Assembly: GCA_028284235.1 (NCBI GenBank)
Contig: JANQSC010000001.1
Location: 1-35,302 of the forward strand
DNA: 35,302 nt
Direction of reading: 5' to 3'
Source of the DNA: Opitutaceae bacterium
Lineage (GTDB): Bacteria > Verrucomicrobiota > Verrucomicrobiia > Opitutales > Opitutaceae
Shown one piece after another: positions 33,501-35,302 of this stretch (its first letter is position 1; every line of letters starts with the position of its first letter). The translations under genes and the position numbers were made by a program. The notes under the pieces were generated by a model. The model ran no database searches. It was not told the DNA's origin and worked only from the letters and a program-made list of their open reading frames with translations.

Positions 33501-35302
33501 TCCGCGCCCGGTTCCGCCAGTGTGTCGAGCGCGTCGCCTACCACAAAGAAGAAGTAGTTTCCGGAAATCCCTTGCGGCAGCTCGACGGAAAGGCTTCTGG
33601 CCGCGCTTTGGCCCACGTTGAACGGGGAATTCACTTCCAGCGTTCCGATCAATGTATCCGATCCATCGAATACGTTGTCTTCGGACAAGTACACTCGGTC
33701 GGTCCAAGCGCTCGAAATCGTCGCCCCGCCGTCGTTTCGATCCGTCCATTGGATGGTGAAGGAGGTTCCGGAGGTCAATCCCCCCGGCAGGACGATGGAC
33801 TCCACCGCCAGATCGAGGCCGAGAATGGAAAGCGTTTGGGCGTCGGCCGTCGTATTGTCCACTTCCCCGTCGCGCTCGTAAACATCATCTCCAAAATCGG
33901 CTACGACGATAATCGTGTAGTCGCCCGGACTCGTTCCATTGGGCAAGGTCACATCTAGCGTTTCTACTCGAGAGGCACCGGCGGCCAATCCGGACGTGTG
34001 AGTAAAATCGCCCAGGAAGGTCGCTCCAGCCAAATTGCCGTCGCTGGACAGGTAAACACGATCTGTCCACAAACTCGACGTTGCCGCTGCCCCGTTGTTC
34101 TCGATCGTCCAATTGATGGAAACGGTATCACCGGCCAAGGCGTCGGTCGGCGCCACCACATCGGAAATCGAAAGATCCGCCACGGGACCGAGTGTCGTGG
34201 TCAGGGCGGCGGATGCAGCCGTGTTGTTATTTTCAAAACCCGCCTCCTGCACCGTATTGGTCGCGTCGGCAAAAACTACGATCTGGTAGCTGCCGATCTC
34301 GAGGTCGTCTGGAAGCGTGACATCCACCGAGTTGTTGACGGTTCCGCCTATCGCGATCGTCTGGTTTCGATCGATCGTAGCCAGCAATCGAGCCGATGCG
34401 TCAATCAATCCGGTATCGCTAATATAGATACGGTCGACCCAACTCGCGGAGGAAAGCGTCGCGTCTCCCTGATTCTCTACGACCCAATCGACGGTGATGG
34501 CAGAACCAGACACTGCGTTCGCCGGCGCCGTTACGCTATTGACCACCAAATCTGGCAATGGCAGAAGCGTAACCGTCATGGGATCGCTGGCGCTGGTGTT
34601 GTTGTCATCGGCGCCCGGTTCGGTGACCTGATTGTTGACGTCCGTTACTACGAAAATCGTGTAGGCACCCGCAGCGAGATCGATAGAGAGCGTGAATGTG
34701 CGCGTGTCCGAATAACTCGCGCCCGACGCGAGAGCGCCGGAGTGAGTGAACGATCCCAAGATGGTATCACCACCATCGAAGGTATCGTCGGTCGACAAGT
34801 AGACGCGATCGACCCAGCTCGATTCCGAAGTAGTCGTCTGGCCCGTATTTTGAACCGTCCAGGAAACGTCGATATCAGTACCGGTTTGAGCCGAGATCGG
34901 CGCGGTGATGTCGGTTACTTGCAAATCCACAGGAGGAGCGGTGGAAATCACCGTCAACGCCGCCGAGGCGGATTGATTCGACTCGTCAGTCTCGAAAACC
35001 GCGTTGCCCGAATCTACCTCTACAAAGATCGTGTACGCTCCCAAAAGCGTAATGGGTATTTGGATATCGAGCGTCCGATCCGCGAATTCCGCCGCGGCTA
35101 GGGCTGCGTTAACCGTTAGCGTATCCAAGACGAAGTCATCGCCATTGCCCAAAATCGCGTCGGACGAAGCGACGATGCGTTCCGTCCAGCTCGCGTTGGC
35201 GGTCGCGGAACCGCTATTGGTGACGCGCCAGTCGATCGTGATTGTCTGGCCGGGTTCAGGCGTGTCGTCCGAGAGGACTACATTGGACGGCACGAGATCG
35301 GG
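6509..35302 (-). CDS. Giant CARDB / RHS-YD repeat surface protein with metalloprotease motif, 5' partial
   Basis: One uninterrupted frame of at least 9,597 codons, about 1 MDa, runs from the right edge to a stop at 6509-6511. The GTG at 35293 is not the start: the upstream codons read PDL, the normal beginning of a CARDB repeat, so the N-terminus and export signal lie outside. Residue numbers here count from that GTG. The domain order is CARDB x15 (to about 1990), PPC/TIG-like domains, propeller, Big_5-like, He_PIG x9 (about 3330-4185), RHS N-module 1, dockerin-like pair (4762-4815), BIG2/ZU5-like, propeller 2, RHS N-module 2, YD shell, RHS core (7949-8048), unassigned region, protease motif (8775-8829), and jelly-roll/cadherin tail. 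RHS/YD shells form hollow beta-barrels that can encapsulate C-terminal domains; CARDB and He_PIG are adhesion or spacer folds. The likely role is an exported cell-contact, adhesion or degradation protein; the exact role is unknown. No LPXTG or PEP-CTERM tail was seen. Confidence 0.93.
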   Translation of the reverse strand, partial: PDLVPSNVVLSDDTPEPGQTITIDWRVTNSGSATANASWTERIVASSDAILGNGDDFVLDTLTVNAALAAAEFADRTLDIQIPITLLGAYTIFVEVDSGNAVFETDESNQSASAALTVISTAPPVDLQVTDITAPISAQTGTDIDVSWTVQNTGQTTTSESSWVDRVYLSTDDTFDGGDTILGSFTHSGALASGASYSDTRTFTLSIDLAAGAYTIFVVTDVNNQVTEPGADDNNTSASDPMTVTLLPLPDLVVNSVTAPANAVSGSAITVDWVVENQGDATLSSASWVDRIYISDTGLIDASARLLATIDRNQTIAIGGTVNNSVDVTLPDDLEIGSYQIVVFADATNTVQEAGFENNNTAASAALTTTLGPVADLSISDVVAPTDALAGDTVSINWTIENNGAAATSSLWTDRVYLSSDGNLAGATFLGDFTHTSGLAAGASRVETLDVTLPNGTSPGDYTIIVVADFGDDVYERDGEVDNTTADAQTLSILGLDLAVESIVLPGGLTSGTSFTIQWTDRNDGGATISSAWTDRVYLSEDNVFDGSDTLIGTLEVNSPFNVGQSAARSLSVELPQGISGNYFFFVVGDALDTLAEPGAENNNLAVSGSAPVALAPYADLTVNSVAIPNRIIGDPVDLTVTWIVENAGNGIGTATTWTDSVILSRDNVLGGSDDIVAGQKTHFGGVPQGLTYQETATLQLPAGVEGVFYVFVQTDVNGEVYQFDNVASDVGVSDGTIEIIRRPFADLVVGDVVAPEAATNNEIVELSWVVTNQGIASTESESWSDRVYFSTDPTGETGMTLLGNFTRSGVLNAGGNYTRTVDVALPASAIGTGYLFVTTGGPYEAIFTDNNSARSNPIAITFIPPPEADLEVINVQAPPESLDGEVIDVSWTVRNNGPDAAEGNWTDVVYLAPNGSLTGATVLGTFRVDGPLDAGKSYSRTIAFTLPKKIQGVYTIIVKTDRSGRVDPGNAANNELSSSALVVSLKPRPDLQVTTATAPSIVTAGTVIDVSWTVANLGIVGTPVGGSRWTDSVYLSLNNILDGGDLKLGDVDNGSALGTGESYTTDATFKLPRDFSGNAFIIISPDHFDQVDEGPTVGADYFVVPIAIDAIPVPPADLVVTSVTAPVEAFDGTNIVIRFRVENRGPGETNIGSWTDSLWLTTDKDRPNPGPNVRDIVLGYSGHSGVLQPGEGYDASVTVRLPPEMRGVFYIMAWTDSANRVFETALDVNVNPDAPSDIQGSNFKASEPISILLQPSADLVVTSLTTPDTALGGEQVTLEWTVENQGAIATQVDRWADVVYISEDDVFDSGDTRVFVAPNFGTLLPDQSYTQSVTFTLPPSAQGSYFLVKTNESPSILDTLEETLFEEFAAILKRAEIELGRPLSEVSIADAQSLTPGQIRRILTDPNQSGPQLVFEGPFTDNNVRGAASDITNIPPDLIVTDVQVTESLFSGELIDVTWTVRNDGDAPVFAGTERWEDWVMISEKDTFDPNAVSPLGFLIHNQTTPLLPGESYTASASFLIPAGIAGQRYIYVATDPNIARSRGWKINIENGTGPGSFPSWPMTFENRVWEGETKRNNVGGSSTNVIYREADLQLDAAVAPGDVDSSGEFIVQIDVSNVGTRATRTDGWIDAVYLSRDTSIDPSDKRIGFLRREGIVEAGGNYSAEIEARLPDNISGEYYLIVVTNAGYGPAPGDDPTSFPGFIRTTNRPLLDEFIGQAPNQRIVPLTVNFVPGPDLIVSSVTSDERVFVGREFTFTYTVLNNGQGDVSDRTPLWRDEVYLSRDQFLDVRSDTFIGQYLHEGALDSDGSYTMTISENVPRGITGAYYVFVISDRIRSAAKPRGEVVETNERNNSRSTIAPMLIELPPPSDLQVDAVVGPASASVGDAVTVTVTITNRGTEPSIGNWFDSIYLSADGIWDYGDALLGSIGPPLEGRSLAPGESYTATLTATLPAALPGSYRLIARADNFNDIYEGARDDNNIGISADALTVNVPTLTVGITETADLPSRGSLLYRVFVPAGETLQVSLGADGGLNELYLRHEALPSATFNDGGFEGALVDSPVAVVPTTEAGYYYIFARAQGGGGEITLDAEFLPFGITSISPDNAGNDRYVTTTIRGAQFDPNATLKLIRPEFGEYVPVNYEVVDATRIVAVFDLRDAPLGLYDVQVTNPDGESDIIPYRFLVEEAQEIDVTIGLGGPDELILTNAGFPNAFYGVSLVSLTNVDTPYVFIEYGVPRIFNDTIIPGERLEFQTNLQGAPNIDGVPWADLDGTRNLDGVITANGFASDVRAGGFNALTFGLELYPEIKALLEENPRFLLELSEDELESLQFDFYIFAAATPLTTNEFIELQRGRAADLRTMILEDAAAPQQLVVAAGSAQEFEDFYLQALVQAGVLRYEDAPPSARIDSEINSELAILVAGLLAQEGGDEIIASSTDQLASFFEQIRTWANHNPDAYGGSAIPDGSEYDLGLEHETRFEAFRIQVKVPSDFFFFLGDFIDDDVGSAALDPALRELLGGLGSTSPGVMIRGPTGFDDELNFVPGDTRLPYEIGFANPTNGEVVREIRVVQEIDPDLDVRSFQLGAVRFGDFTLGIPQGRGAFSAEFDLTSERGYVLQMSGGVDIVTGIATWVFRAIDSETGLVVDLPEVGLLRPGETGEVSYAIRAHPDAVTGAELDAQARVIFGADAPIDTNLISATLDSAAPVTELTVDRLPSNTYLLNWVATEDLGGSGVREYSVYATLDGRNYSVIALRTTDTSYTYVSETGLVPQFLVLSADNAGNLEEPPAGLQVSLFPPSINLGSLPLVVSFDLEPTPVVDPPAIPPVNPLFVDALTGVPALLPDARLPGFDRIINPFSAASFARGIESSGAGVGVIGIAVTDDGTVFATGGPGRNQLFKIGVGGTISATPFATFETPIYALEFDRDGTLWATTGGGELLEIDPTTGGILDSYGIGVALGLAADTSSSRLYVSTADGIAIFDTESRLFSAFSNTLVEGLAVDSDGTVWGIEWPGDAGDSRRIVTFDDRGRATVVVDLEDQALALAFGRAGTRLEGLLFVSSIGGTLYMIDTVSLDSVELGSGGARGAFLEAGLDGRLFVGGGDGVDVVFPAKAPEVLSSDPVDQGGVAPGTNRATITFDASMFRGAVTDSRSVTNPANYQIVDMESGQFIPIGAALYDPETRSVTLVFEVLEPSTYELRVNDSLQDDLGSPLAAAYTAEFAVVEDRTDELSASIDYANIRLDRSAGTFSFDMRITNTTPEFLIGPVRVNFVQVEELGLNFVSPEGELIPAVVTLVPIDGFLAPGATSEWATVTINSPQGRGLRGNLVIRIEAGVEPSIRPQFTSIPETRGAANTMYSYNASADDPSGEGLSFVLVDGPEGASLDPSSGLLTWNAPSGGAESVSFEVRAVDATGAYARQNWTVDLEGLNKPAVISRIGDRVVTAGELLTTRFSAVDPEGQPIVWWMDNLPSGATFDAQTQTMRWTPGGSQPGVYADVKIVAWDGTNVSLRTFTITVLPGDLAPEFTQPIDRTVGEGSNLSFNLRASDPEGRDIEFTSPNLPAGAVLVPGTGQFIWTPAFNQNGDYDITFVASDGTSSTEKTMRVSVLNVNGPVRFVPLDSLVVREGQTFNARVIAIDPNAPEGLDDGGELGSVSQNTLTYTVVGLPTGAVYDPETNLLSWTPTFAQSGSYSLTFTATNDGDGTGVANSAQLELNIQVRDTNGTPEIEAIGNQVIAVDDTLDIPIVAVDPDGSVLTLSQEGLPDFATLIDNGDGTGIIRVTPVGGDRGNYTVTVRATDDGNGSPALALAGTAQFILSATAANEPPILNAVGDKALVIGEPLIFNVQVTDPDEDPLIWSADNLPTGAAFVGTSVYGVARFTWTPTAGDVGSYNVTLRVEDSGNNGEGAVFSDSETITLVVRGSNQAPEIGDLEDVAGRQNEALVVNLTSTDPDGDNVTYSASDLPRGAVLDGATGVFTWSPDSAQFGEYSVTFTASDGNLSDSETVVFNIERVNRAPFMATPPAVLGQEGLRLSFLVSGGDLDGDPLIYFVDDLPDGATFNANTRVFTWTPTFDQAGVYEIAFGVRDSLGEEATATALVQILNVNLPPDFPAPDTQQVVAGDRFEYTIGSVDPDGDALTYVIGDLPPGASFDTATGEFEWTPVGAQAGRYDIPVTATDGFSNVSQLLSIVVTQDPIPPVVRIDLTPSFPSTPGGKIIAQVTASGIAPIDTVSLVIDGVAQTLDGFGRATFIPSTPGVFDVVATATDEDGYTGEQTAQILVRDPADRVAPEAGIALPDNGEIITSLTEVSGFVSDSNLNFWELRFTPVGSDDTFVVNRSQSSADGVLGTIDPGRFKNGAYNLVLFARDISGRTTIVTRLIEINTVNKTGAYERVETDFTVEFGGLTIPIARRYSSLDANEDSDFGYGWQFVFADPRITSNVEITGRESDGFYSPFTRSTRVYITLPDGARAGFTFDPTAIESGDGSFLRPNWVADAGVDYSLVSGGAVLREVDGGFFEVGNGLPYNPESGRFGGFDFALLADDGTRYVYTLADGLREIFTAVGERISWTDSSIVSSDGMRVTIERNSDGRVSRIVSPEGNQAIYSYDAFGNLSQATILENDERTWLGYRATRDHFLTDLAGQNAESIRYDANGLFEGVDPVRGVLGTPREFIGLADGGSIVAGGTDLVAIVLGANELTTSQTEKITIGIEIVANGGWNPAAATIDGLTAGFTSTQAGRSLALFTLNDAGPYVVEVAGLSDDAAGDYTVSFFLAGDANGDSAVDGADEAILNTALGASTGEAGFVEAADWNRDGVIDDNDRAYFDASFGFIANRAPEASVGSVDATAGTPTTIDLTGFANDLDGDALWFFLGESTNGVARLIDGGRGAVFTPAAGFIGTATFEFYADDGALRSNPVTIDVVVAPSPFRAIDLGERDLVLDSGEVGVLEVFGRLPDGSLESIPAEVLTFSSSDPDLVAVSPDGSVVGTGSGTAIITITDLNGLTTATPVTAGGAATVSNVEFFPFSHALKVGEDRSLIVRDQAPDGSPRTRAGAVEGVTYIVGDSEFGTVSESGVFTPATTGYVEITVIYGGNSAVLKFFVSEPASNTTTIDNDGSIITSDGVELGIGPGALPNGTEVTVRSAGEGEVPFELPAGFDFGGAAAVNLGGATADAPLSVSFPAPAGAVVGQTLYLLQAVEARTEPGANYDAWLLVDTMIVGEDGRVRTTSPPNSGFNDVMPSGVQVRPSADAFMVMGVPTLANLAVTVGNMSTRLGVTVETVGGPGGVPLRVIPGFFGDFLIPVVPGLQTNVRFINTNREGFATVIETGVELLPGEIRDFGLVASPPAPLVQGVEPPVIRNGKITFEQNGIPGSFLELEGVFLAENTDTGAPRIGGETRGNRPEDITILLQIGGRDGFDEEGEVLAVGGRDVTVSGEVATFTDDGLWIRIPQEAIVGLSEITVLRKYDVEFGGRYVVRELQSNGIRLLPDSRYAFAPAGGSNVVTVVDTLLQREGTSDPRPDEVARITLGADEDSAPRWTEVSPDGSRAYITLNRAGRIAVIDTVALQQIDLDPDAGFVQEIKLPIAARPFAMVFNPLGTLAYVSDEFTGVIYIVDTDPTSPKFHQHIGTIPVGPAPLGLRELAIAGGGQFLFVAAPGNTLNGRFATEQGRIIVVDLRERDMPIQLVSYPVGPEPYGVTATSDPNVILFTDRKADSQALNILRRIPGEDEWERSFISFLNFGIAEPTDRGRQVFGVSNASGIDFLAENAWEALIGPHPSYAFVTGYNRFVQGEVKHDPSVGPILLSHPNVLNQDGTKRVVLAAAGGNVGVIRNPLGTIGAGADGPRLVAATRPIPNSFPDNVVISPDNRTIYAAFQATDSVFAYDLLQMIALIESNPDEDLPTERGRLNLMPIDDLQPTIGVRADARYYFDNGQSVFGIPPTDPFGETPNGYTPISTGRLPRGLGAQPTSGGLLLPLADNPYNQRNNIGTRGGPEDTHDALFGSDGTVEVHGGVYNVFHDLVSYSSLNQENRLRLVYDSLRADARPIVHFTVDGVPISAGDRRLVARLNARFGDELYSAMGFPAGDEAADKGLLGGENFWLVPTAGGTISAALQVDLREAESGLYQVNLNAGVMEFAGGAFSGFLSNQNDSIIVVNEREGIFGAGWGILGIQYLIRNDDGSVILVDGDGSERLFRAPPIAGEPFTAPPGDFSEVRQDTSGRVTRRMRDGTVFQFDENLKLSTKTDRNGNVTRYSWSGDKIQSITDPVGLTTTFNYNGDRVSEIVDPTGRSTKLAYDGNGNLMTITDPDMVSRTFGYDDMNLLISSGDRRGNASTIGYNFAGRAINASPIRGTAQTLESVQMEGLYKPEKTIDPEGDLQLVFRPLEKPIAKVVDKTGTAFQYQVNQAGQLLAAVGGSVPLPIFERNSDGLVVKETVNGGSFEYDIDANGNITEERNLTTNGRLTQTFHPVFNTPIVRTDARGVVVTNTVGSTGNIDKRSTQLPGGATSDIIYTYESNGLVKTETKSDGSRTEYFYNANGMLNREVIAAGTSAEATRLYEYDDAGNVTALIDENGRRVERTYDVMNNLTDIKLIKDDGTSTNVKIDHENGGNIESVEGPTGKLTYTYNEEGIGESISDEVGPITQETTNVRGDVTSATNERGFASRSTYDALHRVTSRTDALGNTWRYTYEDFGRIVTETDPRGFVSTTTYDNEGRLLRFVDALGGVTTIVYDAGGRKTSETDPNGNTTTFDYDIAGRLLSETDALGNVTSYTYDNANRVRTVTNAEGEATQFDYDPRGRVSRVTDPNGGVTSYEYDGVGNVVSETDPLGRTTRFEYDFENRQTRIIDALGNSVQSIYDDAGNLIELIDELGRSTRFEYDARQNVISRTDALGNVERYTVDAAGNRTSTTDALGRTYSWEYDALNQLISATDPSGATARFEYDSVGNLVSETDRTGATMTYTFDGLNRLIRITDAGGGNTRYSYDAASNLISTADPRGNTSSIQYDKANRAITFIDALGQTSRDGYDRVGRLISSSDALDRTTTFTYGDTGLLLSTTDPAGNTTTREYDAAGQLTASIDGLGRRTTYSYDLLGRRVETVDPLGGVFEFGYDAVGNSVSDTDELGRVSRSEFDGLNRLVKTIDPLGGEMIHSYDEVGNLLSVTNEVGFTTQFEYNSLNRIVRAIDPLGGIVSYEYDEEGRRTKTTDALGNSTLSEFDGLGRITRVTDPLGNFGTFTYDASGNRIEIVDEEGAVTRYEYDALNRPTVTIDALGQESSVVYNATGLVAERTDWAGRTIRYEYDELDRLVREDRPLGSFLLTTYNAESEILSVTNALGHTTTFEYDDLGRRTAQIDALGNRATREYDAVGNLTAVVDETGVRSVFEYDGLDRTITATEQSGATTTFTYDAVGNLLTTTDALGRVTRNTYDALQRRIGSTNALGGSISSVFDIAGNLISSVDASGRETKYQYNADNLLETYIDPLGEVTRYEYDNVGRRTAVINANGEVATSELDLLGRTTRMVAANGDVTAFTYDEVGKILTTTDGEGNVHTFAYDDLGRLVSETNALGASTTYEYNVINLPTRSTDRNGRVRTFEYDAIGRRIAERWLAADESVVHTITSTYDAAGRTLSDSDSNSQYAYTYDAAGRNTRISIDGIADTPVVEFVYGYDLLDRVTSRNSTIDGAAQPTLSYTYDELGRVVNIGQTGGGVPGMSIDASVDESGRPLTVTRQSTGGSVVTTTMAYDQAGRLTSMSHIGSDGPIASYEMTFDGTGRITRIVNSGLATDYSYDASGQLIGATHDDPLVADETYTYDSAGNRVASGADNYTYGAGGQLLSDGTYNYEYDAQGNLVRREVIATGEERLFTWDHGNRLISIEDRAIDDSLVQLITYTYDVYDRRIGVRIDAGSVVPNAGQITTFIHDGDNIAYEFIDTDGAGGNAPALAASYVHGTGTDSVLAQQLGDGTIQWLLADHQGSIRDIVSAAAVRIQHFDYNAYGQVVRVTDAGVDTRYRFVGREYDADTGLYQNRARYYDPATGRFISPDPSSLDGGDTNFYRYSANNPVTFSDPTGLRTQLPLTNDPALYRQFQQQYGLRPSALDQFRDRLEKIGEENDRLRDVPLYQRVVNDTQAAFSEGLRRIKDDLYYVSLGLPSLFTIDNAKQTLIDIGEFEVGVGEGLIELGFEGLATVYDIEQLLAYNFTGEFKPTSGLFKAAMAAPSLKQFAGQAAVGILTAPFEFVSAVFSGDPRKAGKLTPGFILDWVVPARAALNPAIRASVFPKLAIETKVRNANKAATLEHLVKKGKATSKQSLADFRQAAISKGRHGPIPNFEKWAKRKGVDPSFFEGLKRRDPGALSIKYLVENATDFPGTRDRLIDNLLPETRFDLLQGGFYQVTRDLKSIKKHPFNTTAEINRMRGVSKFQELDGNVPNGIKGRKIKFEQFLDRQIQKIQGGNAASTVEMMVRHRLVKALYDGELSPADVAAMPQKLEDGFGPIDKRVMSDIEKNGSFNSGTDVELGQFTSRNKYRVVDPNVPKDKRHTIDDEGQRVDWVELTPGRDPVEVDFFYAKVEGGSGFSSLRGAQFRLQFLPDSINTFRVEAQNWGRHGDLTYSLASQGGFIGTGVDFVRMQTRPALASAAGLAIGGRIVTTSAFLGQPGTAGDSPQFFSPGSPFVGLPRPMPGVDSGPALTRPPPGSGDSDPVDPSVDSLRSFTESLLEHAIDAWRNLAPSLPEISITLQITDLPANQLGHAFITGINNESREISGLLMIDKAGASLGWNLSQPGESVEGDRYDLYSLILHELGHLYGFTSYFSGFASQIIVDGRGTGIDVDGEWIKLSEDGNHLDAAAFANSLMAPGLLPGERRTPSQLEARILENSWNSAMEASVLGEGGPSFATAASAIGFVELAQAIDDELGDPRVGLINGYFSSLADGWQIFGEVSITNGVAVLTNSSDRLFTDLSQTFHLPAFATNLRFSLSDVQLGALASGFGDAFEMALLNPATGTSFVGTALDGSDAAINLQSDGRLYLGSGVTIDGQPGFVSGGVVDLSQELVFSIDLAGLEAGTPVTVFFDLVTLSGLSSSASVDRVELILDDPNNLPPVANGESFEGTEDVPVVGNVLSNDSDPENDAMEVNLVEGPTNGTLTLSPDGSFTYTPFPDFFGEDSFSYIVDDGVETSEIVTTTITLQPVNDAPVAIVGNNVVVDENSGPQTIPNWNAGIAPGPANEADQELTVTITVDRPELFSVAPTISTDGTLTFTPAEFANGLATVNVVATDGEGASIEFSFTIEITSINQAPTFTMPRNLTVLDTTNLQVFENWVTDISTGPANESGQTIEFIVTPDRPELFSQLPTIDANGTLRFALAPDAAGEELILRVFARDNGGTSNGGADTSATQVTTLLTGPSGPISVTIDTPVWWQYGTLFDLPINWTAPVGRTVVLTVADGPDWVGLAKNRALFDGIPLFGSSSFTTIEIIFTDNTGATTRAMVTVFLYRPWTLESDWLEEVTIGSSTLELWPSDSKGEISLSTALPSELVDIEQTSARIQLDDSIAQTIESGFEVVAVFAGPDGELGTSDDIRIEVDDPKFDVSTNRLTFNLPVSRPSGEAQLEVWVEGRLVQRIEY
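6512..8609 (-). other. C-terminal jelly-roll, cadherin-like and Ca-loop tail
   Basis: A jelly-roll-like domain (GYFSSLADGWQIFG to SSASVDRVELILDD, about 8610-8090) comes first. A cadherin-like domain follows with ANGESFEGTEDVPV and FFGEDSFSYIVDDG. Two units share the pattern NW..GI/TDIS.GPANE......DRPELFS. After them come an Ig-like domain and a last domain with the Ca-loop GPDGELGTSDDI, ending in VEGRLVQRIEY. No known anchoring signal is visible at the end. Confidence 0.65.
8610..9262 (-). other. Metzincin-like zinc protease domain
   Basis: HELGHLYGF at residues 8775-8783 gives two zinc His and the catalytic Glu. A candidate third ligand is His8818 in DGNHLDAAAF, with Met8829 in SLMAP as a possible Met-turn. 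The 38 residues between HELGH and the third His resemble the longer insert of leishmanolysin-like enzymes more than matrixins. A Pro-rich linker (about 9385-9240) separates it from the preceding region. Activity is inferred from the motif only. Confidence 0.65.
9385..11149 (-). other. Unassigned region after the RHS core (possible cargo)
   Basis: This holds about 590 residues between DPTGL and a Pro-rich linker. The first part is helical with hydrophobic stretches, such as LKQFAGQAAVGILTAPFEF near 10690. A strongly basic helical part follows from about 10560 to 10000 (many Lys/Arg, such as EHLVKKGKATSKQ), then a mixed region with PVEVDFFYAKVEGG near 9690. This is the position of the variable cargo or toxin in RHS proteins. 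I recognise no nuclease, deaminase or other toxin motif. Confidence 0.5.
11150..11449 (-). other. RHS repeat-associated core domain ending in DPTGL
   Basis: Residues 7949-8048 carry the hallmark core: DHQGSIRDI, YNAYG, RFVGREYDADTGLYQNRARY, YDPATGRFISPDP, NNPVTFSDPTGL. In RHS toxins, cleavage by the core's aspartyl protease after the DPxGL motif releases the C-terminal domain. The motif is intact, so self-cleavage after residue 8048 is plausible by analogy. Confidence 0.93.
11450..16739 (-). repeat. YD-repeat shell of the RHS module
   Basis: The region is made of YD repeats (about 21 residues, pattern .YD..GR....TD..G..T..), roughly 80 units in all by length. The first part (16739-15347) and the last part (12574-11450) contain irregular units; the middle is perfectly phased. 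In known RHS/TcC proteins such repeats spiral into a closed shell that holds the C-terminal domain. Confidence 0.92.
12575..15346 (-). repeat. 44 consecutive 63-bp YD units without an indel
   Basis: From TYDALHRVT to the Phe codon before EYDAIGRR, 44 units of exactly 21 codons follow each other (2772 bp). I counted each unit; no unit gains or loses a residue. The units differ in sequence from each other, so this is not a recent tandem amplification. Confidence 0.88.
16740..17480 (-). other. Second RHS N-terminal module (FGAGW)
   Basis: It begins with a segment holding HDLVSYSSLNQENRLRLVYDSLRADARP, whose key part is the LVYDS strand. It reaches GIFGAGWGILGIQYL and the DGSVILVDGDGSERLF strand, then passes without a break into the YD array. 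This is the true plug and entry of the long shell. Confidence 0.75.
17580..18885 (-). other. Second beta-propeller (YVTN/lactonase type) of the giant protein
   Basis: Blades carry the YVTN-type signature: YAFAPAGGSNVVTVVDT, SPDGSRAYITLNRAGRIAVIDT, NPLGTLAYVSDEFTGVIYIVDT, and later SPDNRTIYAAFQATDSVFAYD. It sits directly in front of the second RHS N-terminal module. Confidence 0.75.
18890..20840 (-). other. Cadherin-like, BIG2 x2, ZU5-like and TIG-like segment
   Basis: A cadherin-like unit (RAPEASVGSVDA to YADDGALRSNPVTI) comes first. Two BIG2-type domains follow (FSSSDPDLVAVSPDGSVVGTGSG near 20420, and the one with VGEDRSLIV and GVFTPATTGYVEITV). A ZU5-like domain has GIGPGALPNGTEVTV. The rest, to about 18890, is beta-rich and less clear, with a TIG-like EPPVIRNGKITFEQNG. 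Confidence 0.55.
20845..21010 (-). other. Dockerin type I-like pair of Ca-binding loops
   Basis: Two EF-hand-like loops about 40 residues apart read GDANGDSAVDGADEAIL (from residue 4762) and DWNRDGVIDDNDRAYF. Each has the D.N.D...D..D spacing of dockerin type I repeats. In cellulosomes dockerins bind cohesins; in PVC giant proteins similar pairs are common and their partners are unknown. A PPC-like segment precedes it (about 21340-21015). Confidence 0.72.
21330..22165 (-). other. First RHS N-terminal module (FGYGW) of the giant protein
   Basis: The segment opens with FTVEFGGLTIPIARRYSSL and FGYGWQF, the entry signature of RHS shells. It continues through DGTRYVYTLADGLREIF and a few degenerate YD-like repeats (VSPEGNQAIYSYDAFGNL), then breaks off into non-RHS domains instead of continuing as a YD array. 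Two Ig-like domains (about 22750-22165) precede it. Confidence 0.7.
22740..25302 (-). repeat. Array of about nine He_PIG/cadherin-like repeats
   Basis: Units of about 85-110 residues follow the He_PIG pattern: N..P.....G, then DPDGD.L.Y, LP.GA.FD..TG.F.WTP, G.Y.V...A.DG. Units begin near 25302, 25035, 24755, 24490, 24155, 23855, 23560, 23285 and 23015. These are Ig-like extracellular spacer folds, some of which bind calcium. Confidence 0.82.
25985..26800 (-). other. First beta-propeller of the giant protein
   Basis: About six blade-like repeats occur, with signatures such as GIAVTDDGTVFATGG, ALEFDRDGTLWATTGGG, GLAVDSDGTVWGIEW and GLDGRLFVGGG. This is the NHL/SMP-30-like blade pattern. It is followed by a Big_5/SbsA-type Ig-like domain (25984 to about 25640, KAPEVLSSDPVDQGGVAPGT). 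Confidence 0.7.
26940..28749 (-). other. Unassigned region plus FnIII-like domain of the giant protein
   Basis: This stretch of about 600 residues includes a helical, acidic segment (with FLLELSEDELESLQFDFY) that differs from the beta repeats around it, then a beta-rich part. It ends with an FnIII-like domain (APVTELTVDRLP to FLVLSADNAGNLEEPP, about 27210-26945) of the type that closes planctomycete-like giant proteins. I recognise no catalytic motif. Confidence 0.45.
28750..29317 (-). other. PPC-like and IPT/TIG-like domains of the giant protein
   Basis: After the last CARDB repeat a beta-rich segment reads LLYRVFVPAGETLQVSLG and ends in YYYIFARAQGG, like a pre-peptidase C-terminal (PPC) domain. 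A TIG-like segment follows, with FGITSISPDNAG near its start and LGLYDVQVTNPDG near its end. Assignment is by pattern only. Confidence 0.5.
29318..35302 (-). repeat. Array of 15 CARDB repeats (N-terminal part of window)
   Basis: Each unit starts with (A/P)DL.V, has a W.V.N.G strand, a SW.DRVYLS segment, a G.SY turn, a TLP...G.Y.I.V strand and a closing TD...V.E...NN. Repeat starts map to 35302, 34930, 34555, 34180, 33817, 33448, 33067, 32698, 32335, 31954, 31531, 30994, 30529, 30097 and 29692. Spacing is 121-127 residues in the first nine and 134-179 later, because repeats 10-14 carry insertions. CARDB is a bacterial Ig-like adhesion fold. The array enters from beyond the right edge, so the true count is higher. 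Confidence 0.9.

Noticed and set aside
33998-35101. 367-codon open frame on + opposite the CARDB array
   Set aside because: Composition is arginine-rich and low-complexity, typical of an antisense frame of a GC-rich gene; the minus strand shows regular CARDB repeats.
35291-35293. GTG as the start codon of the giant gene
   Set aside because: The frame stays open to the right edge, and the codons before it read PDL, completing the first strand of a CARDB repeat, so this is an internal Val.
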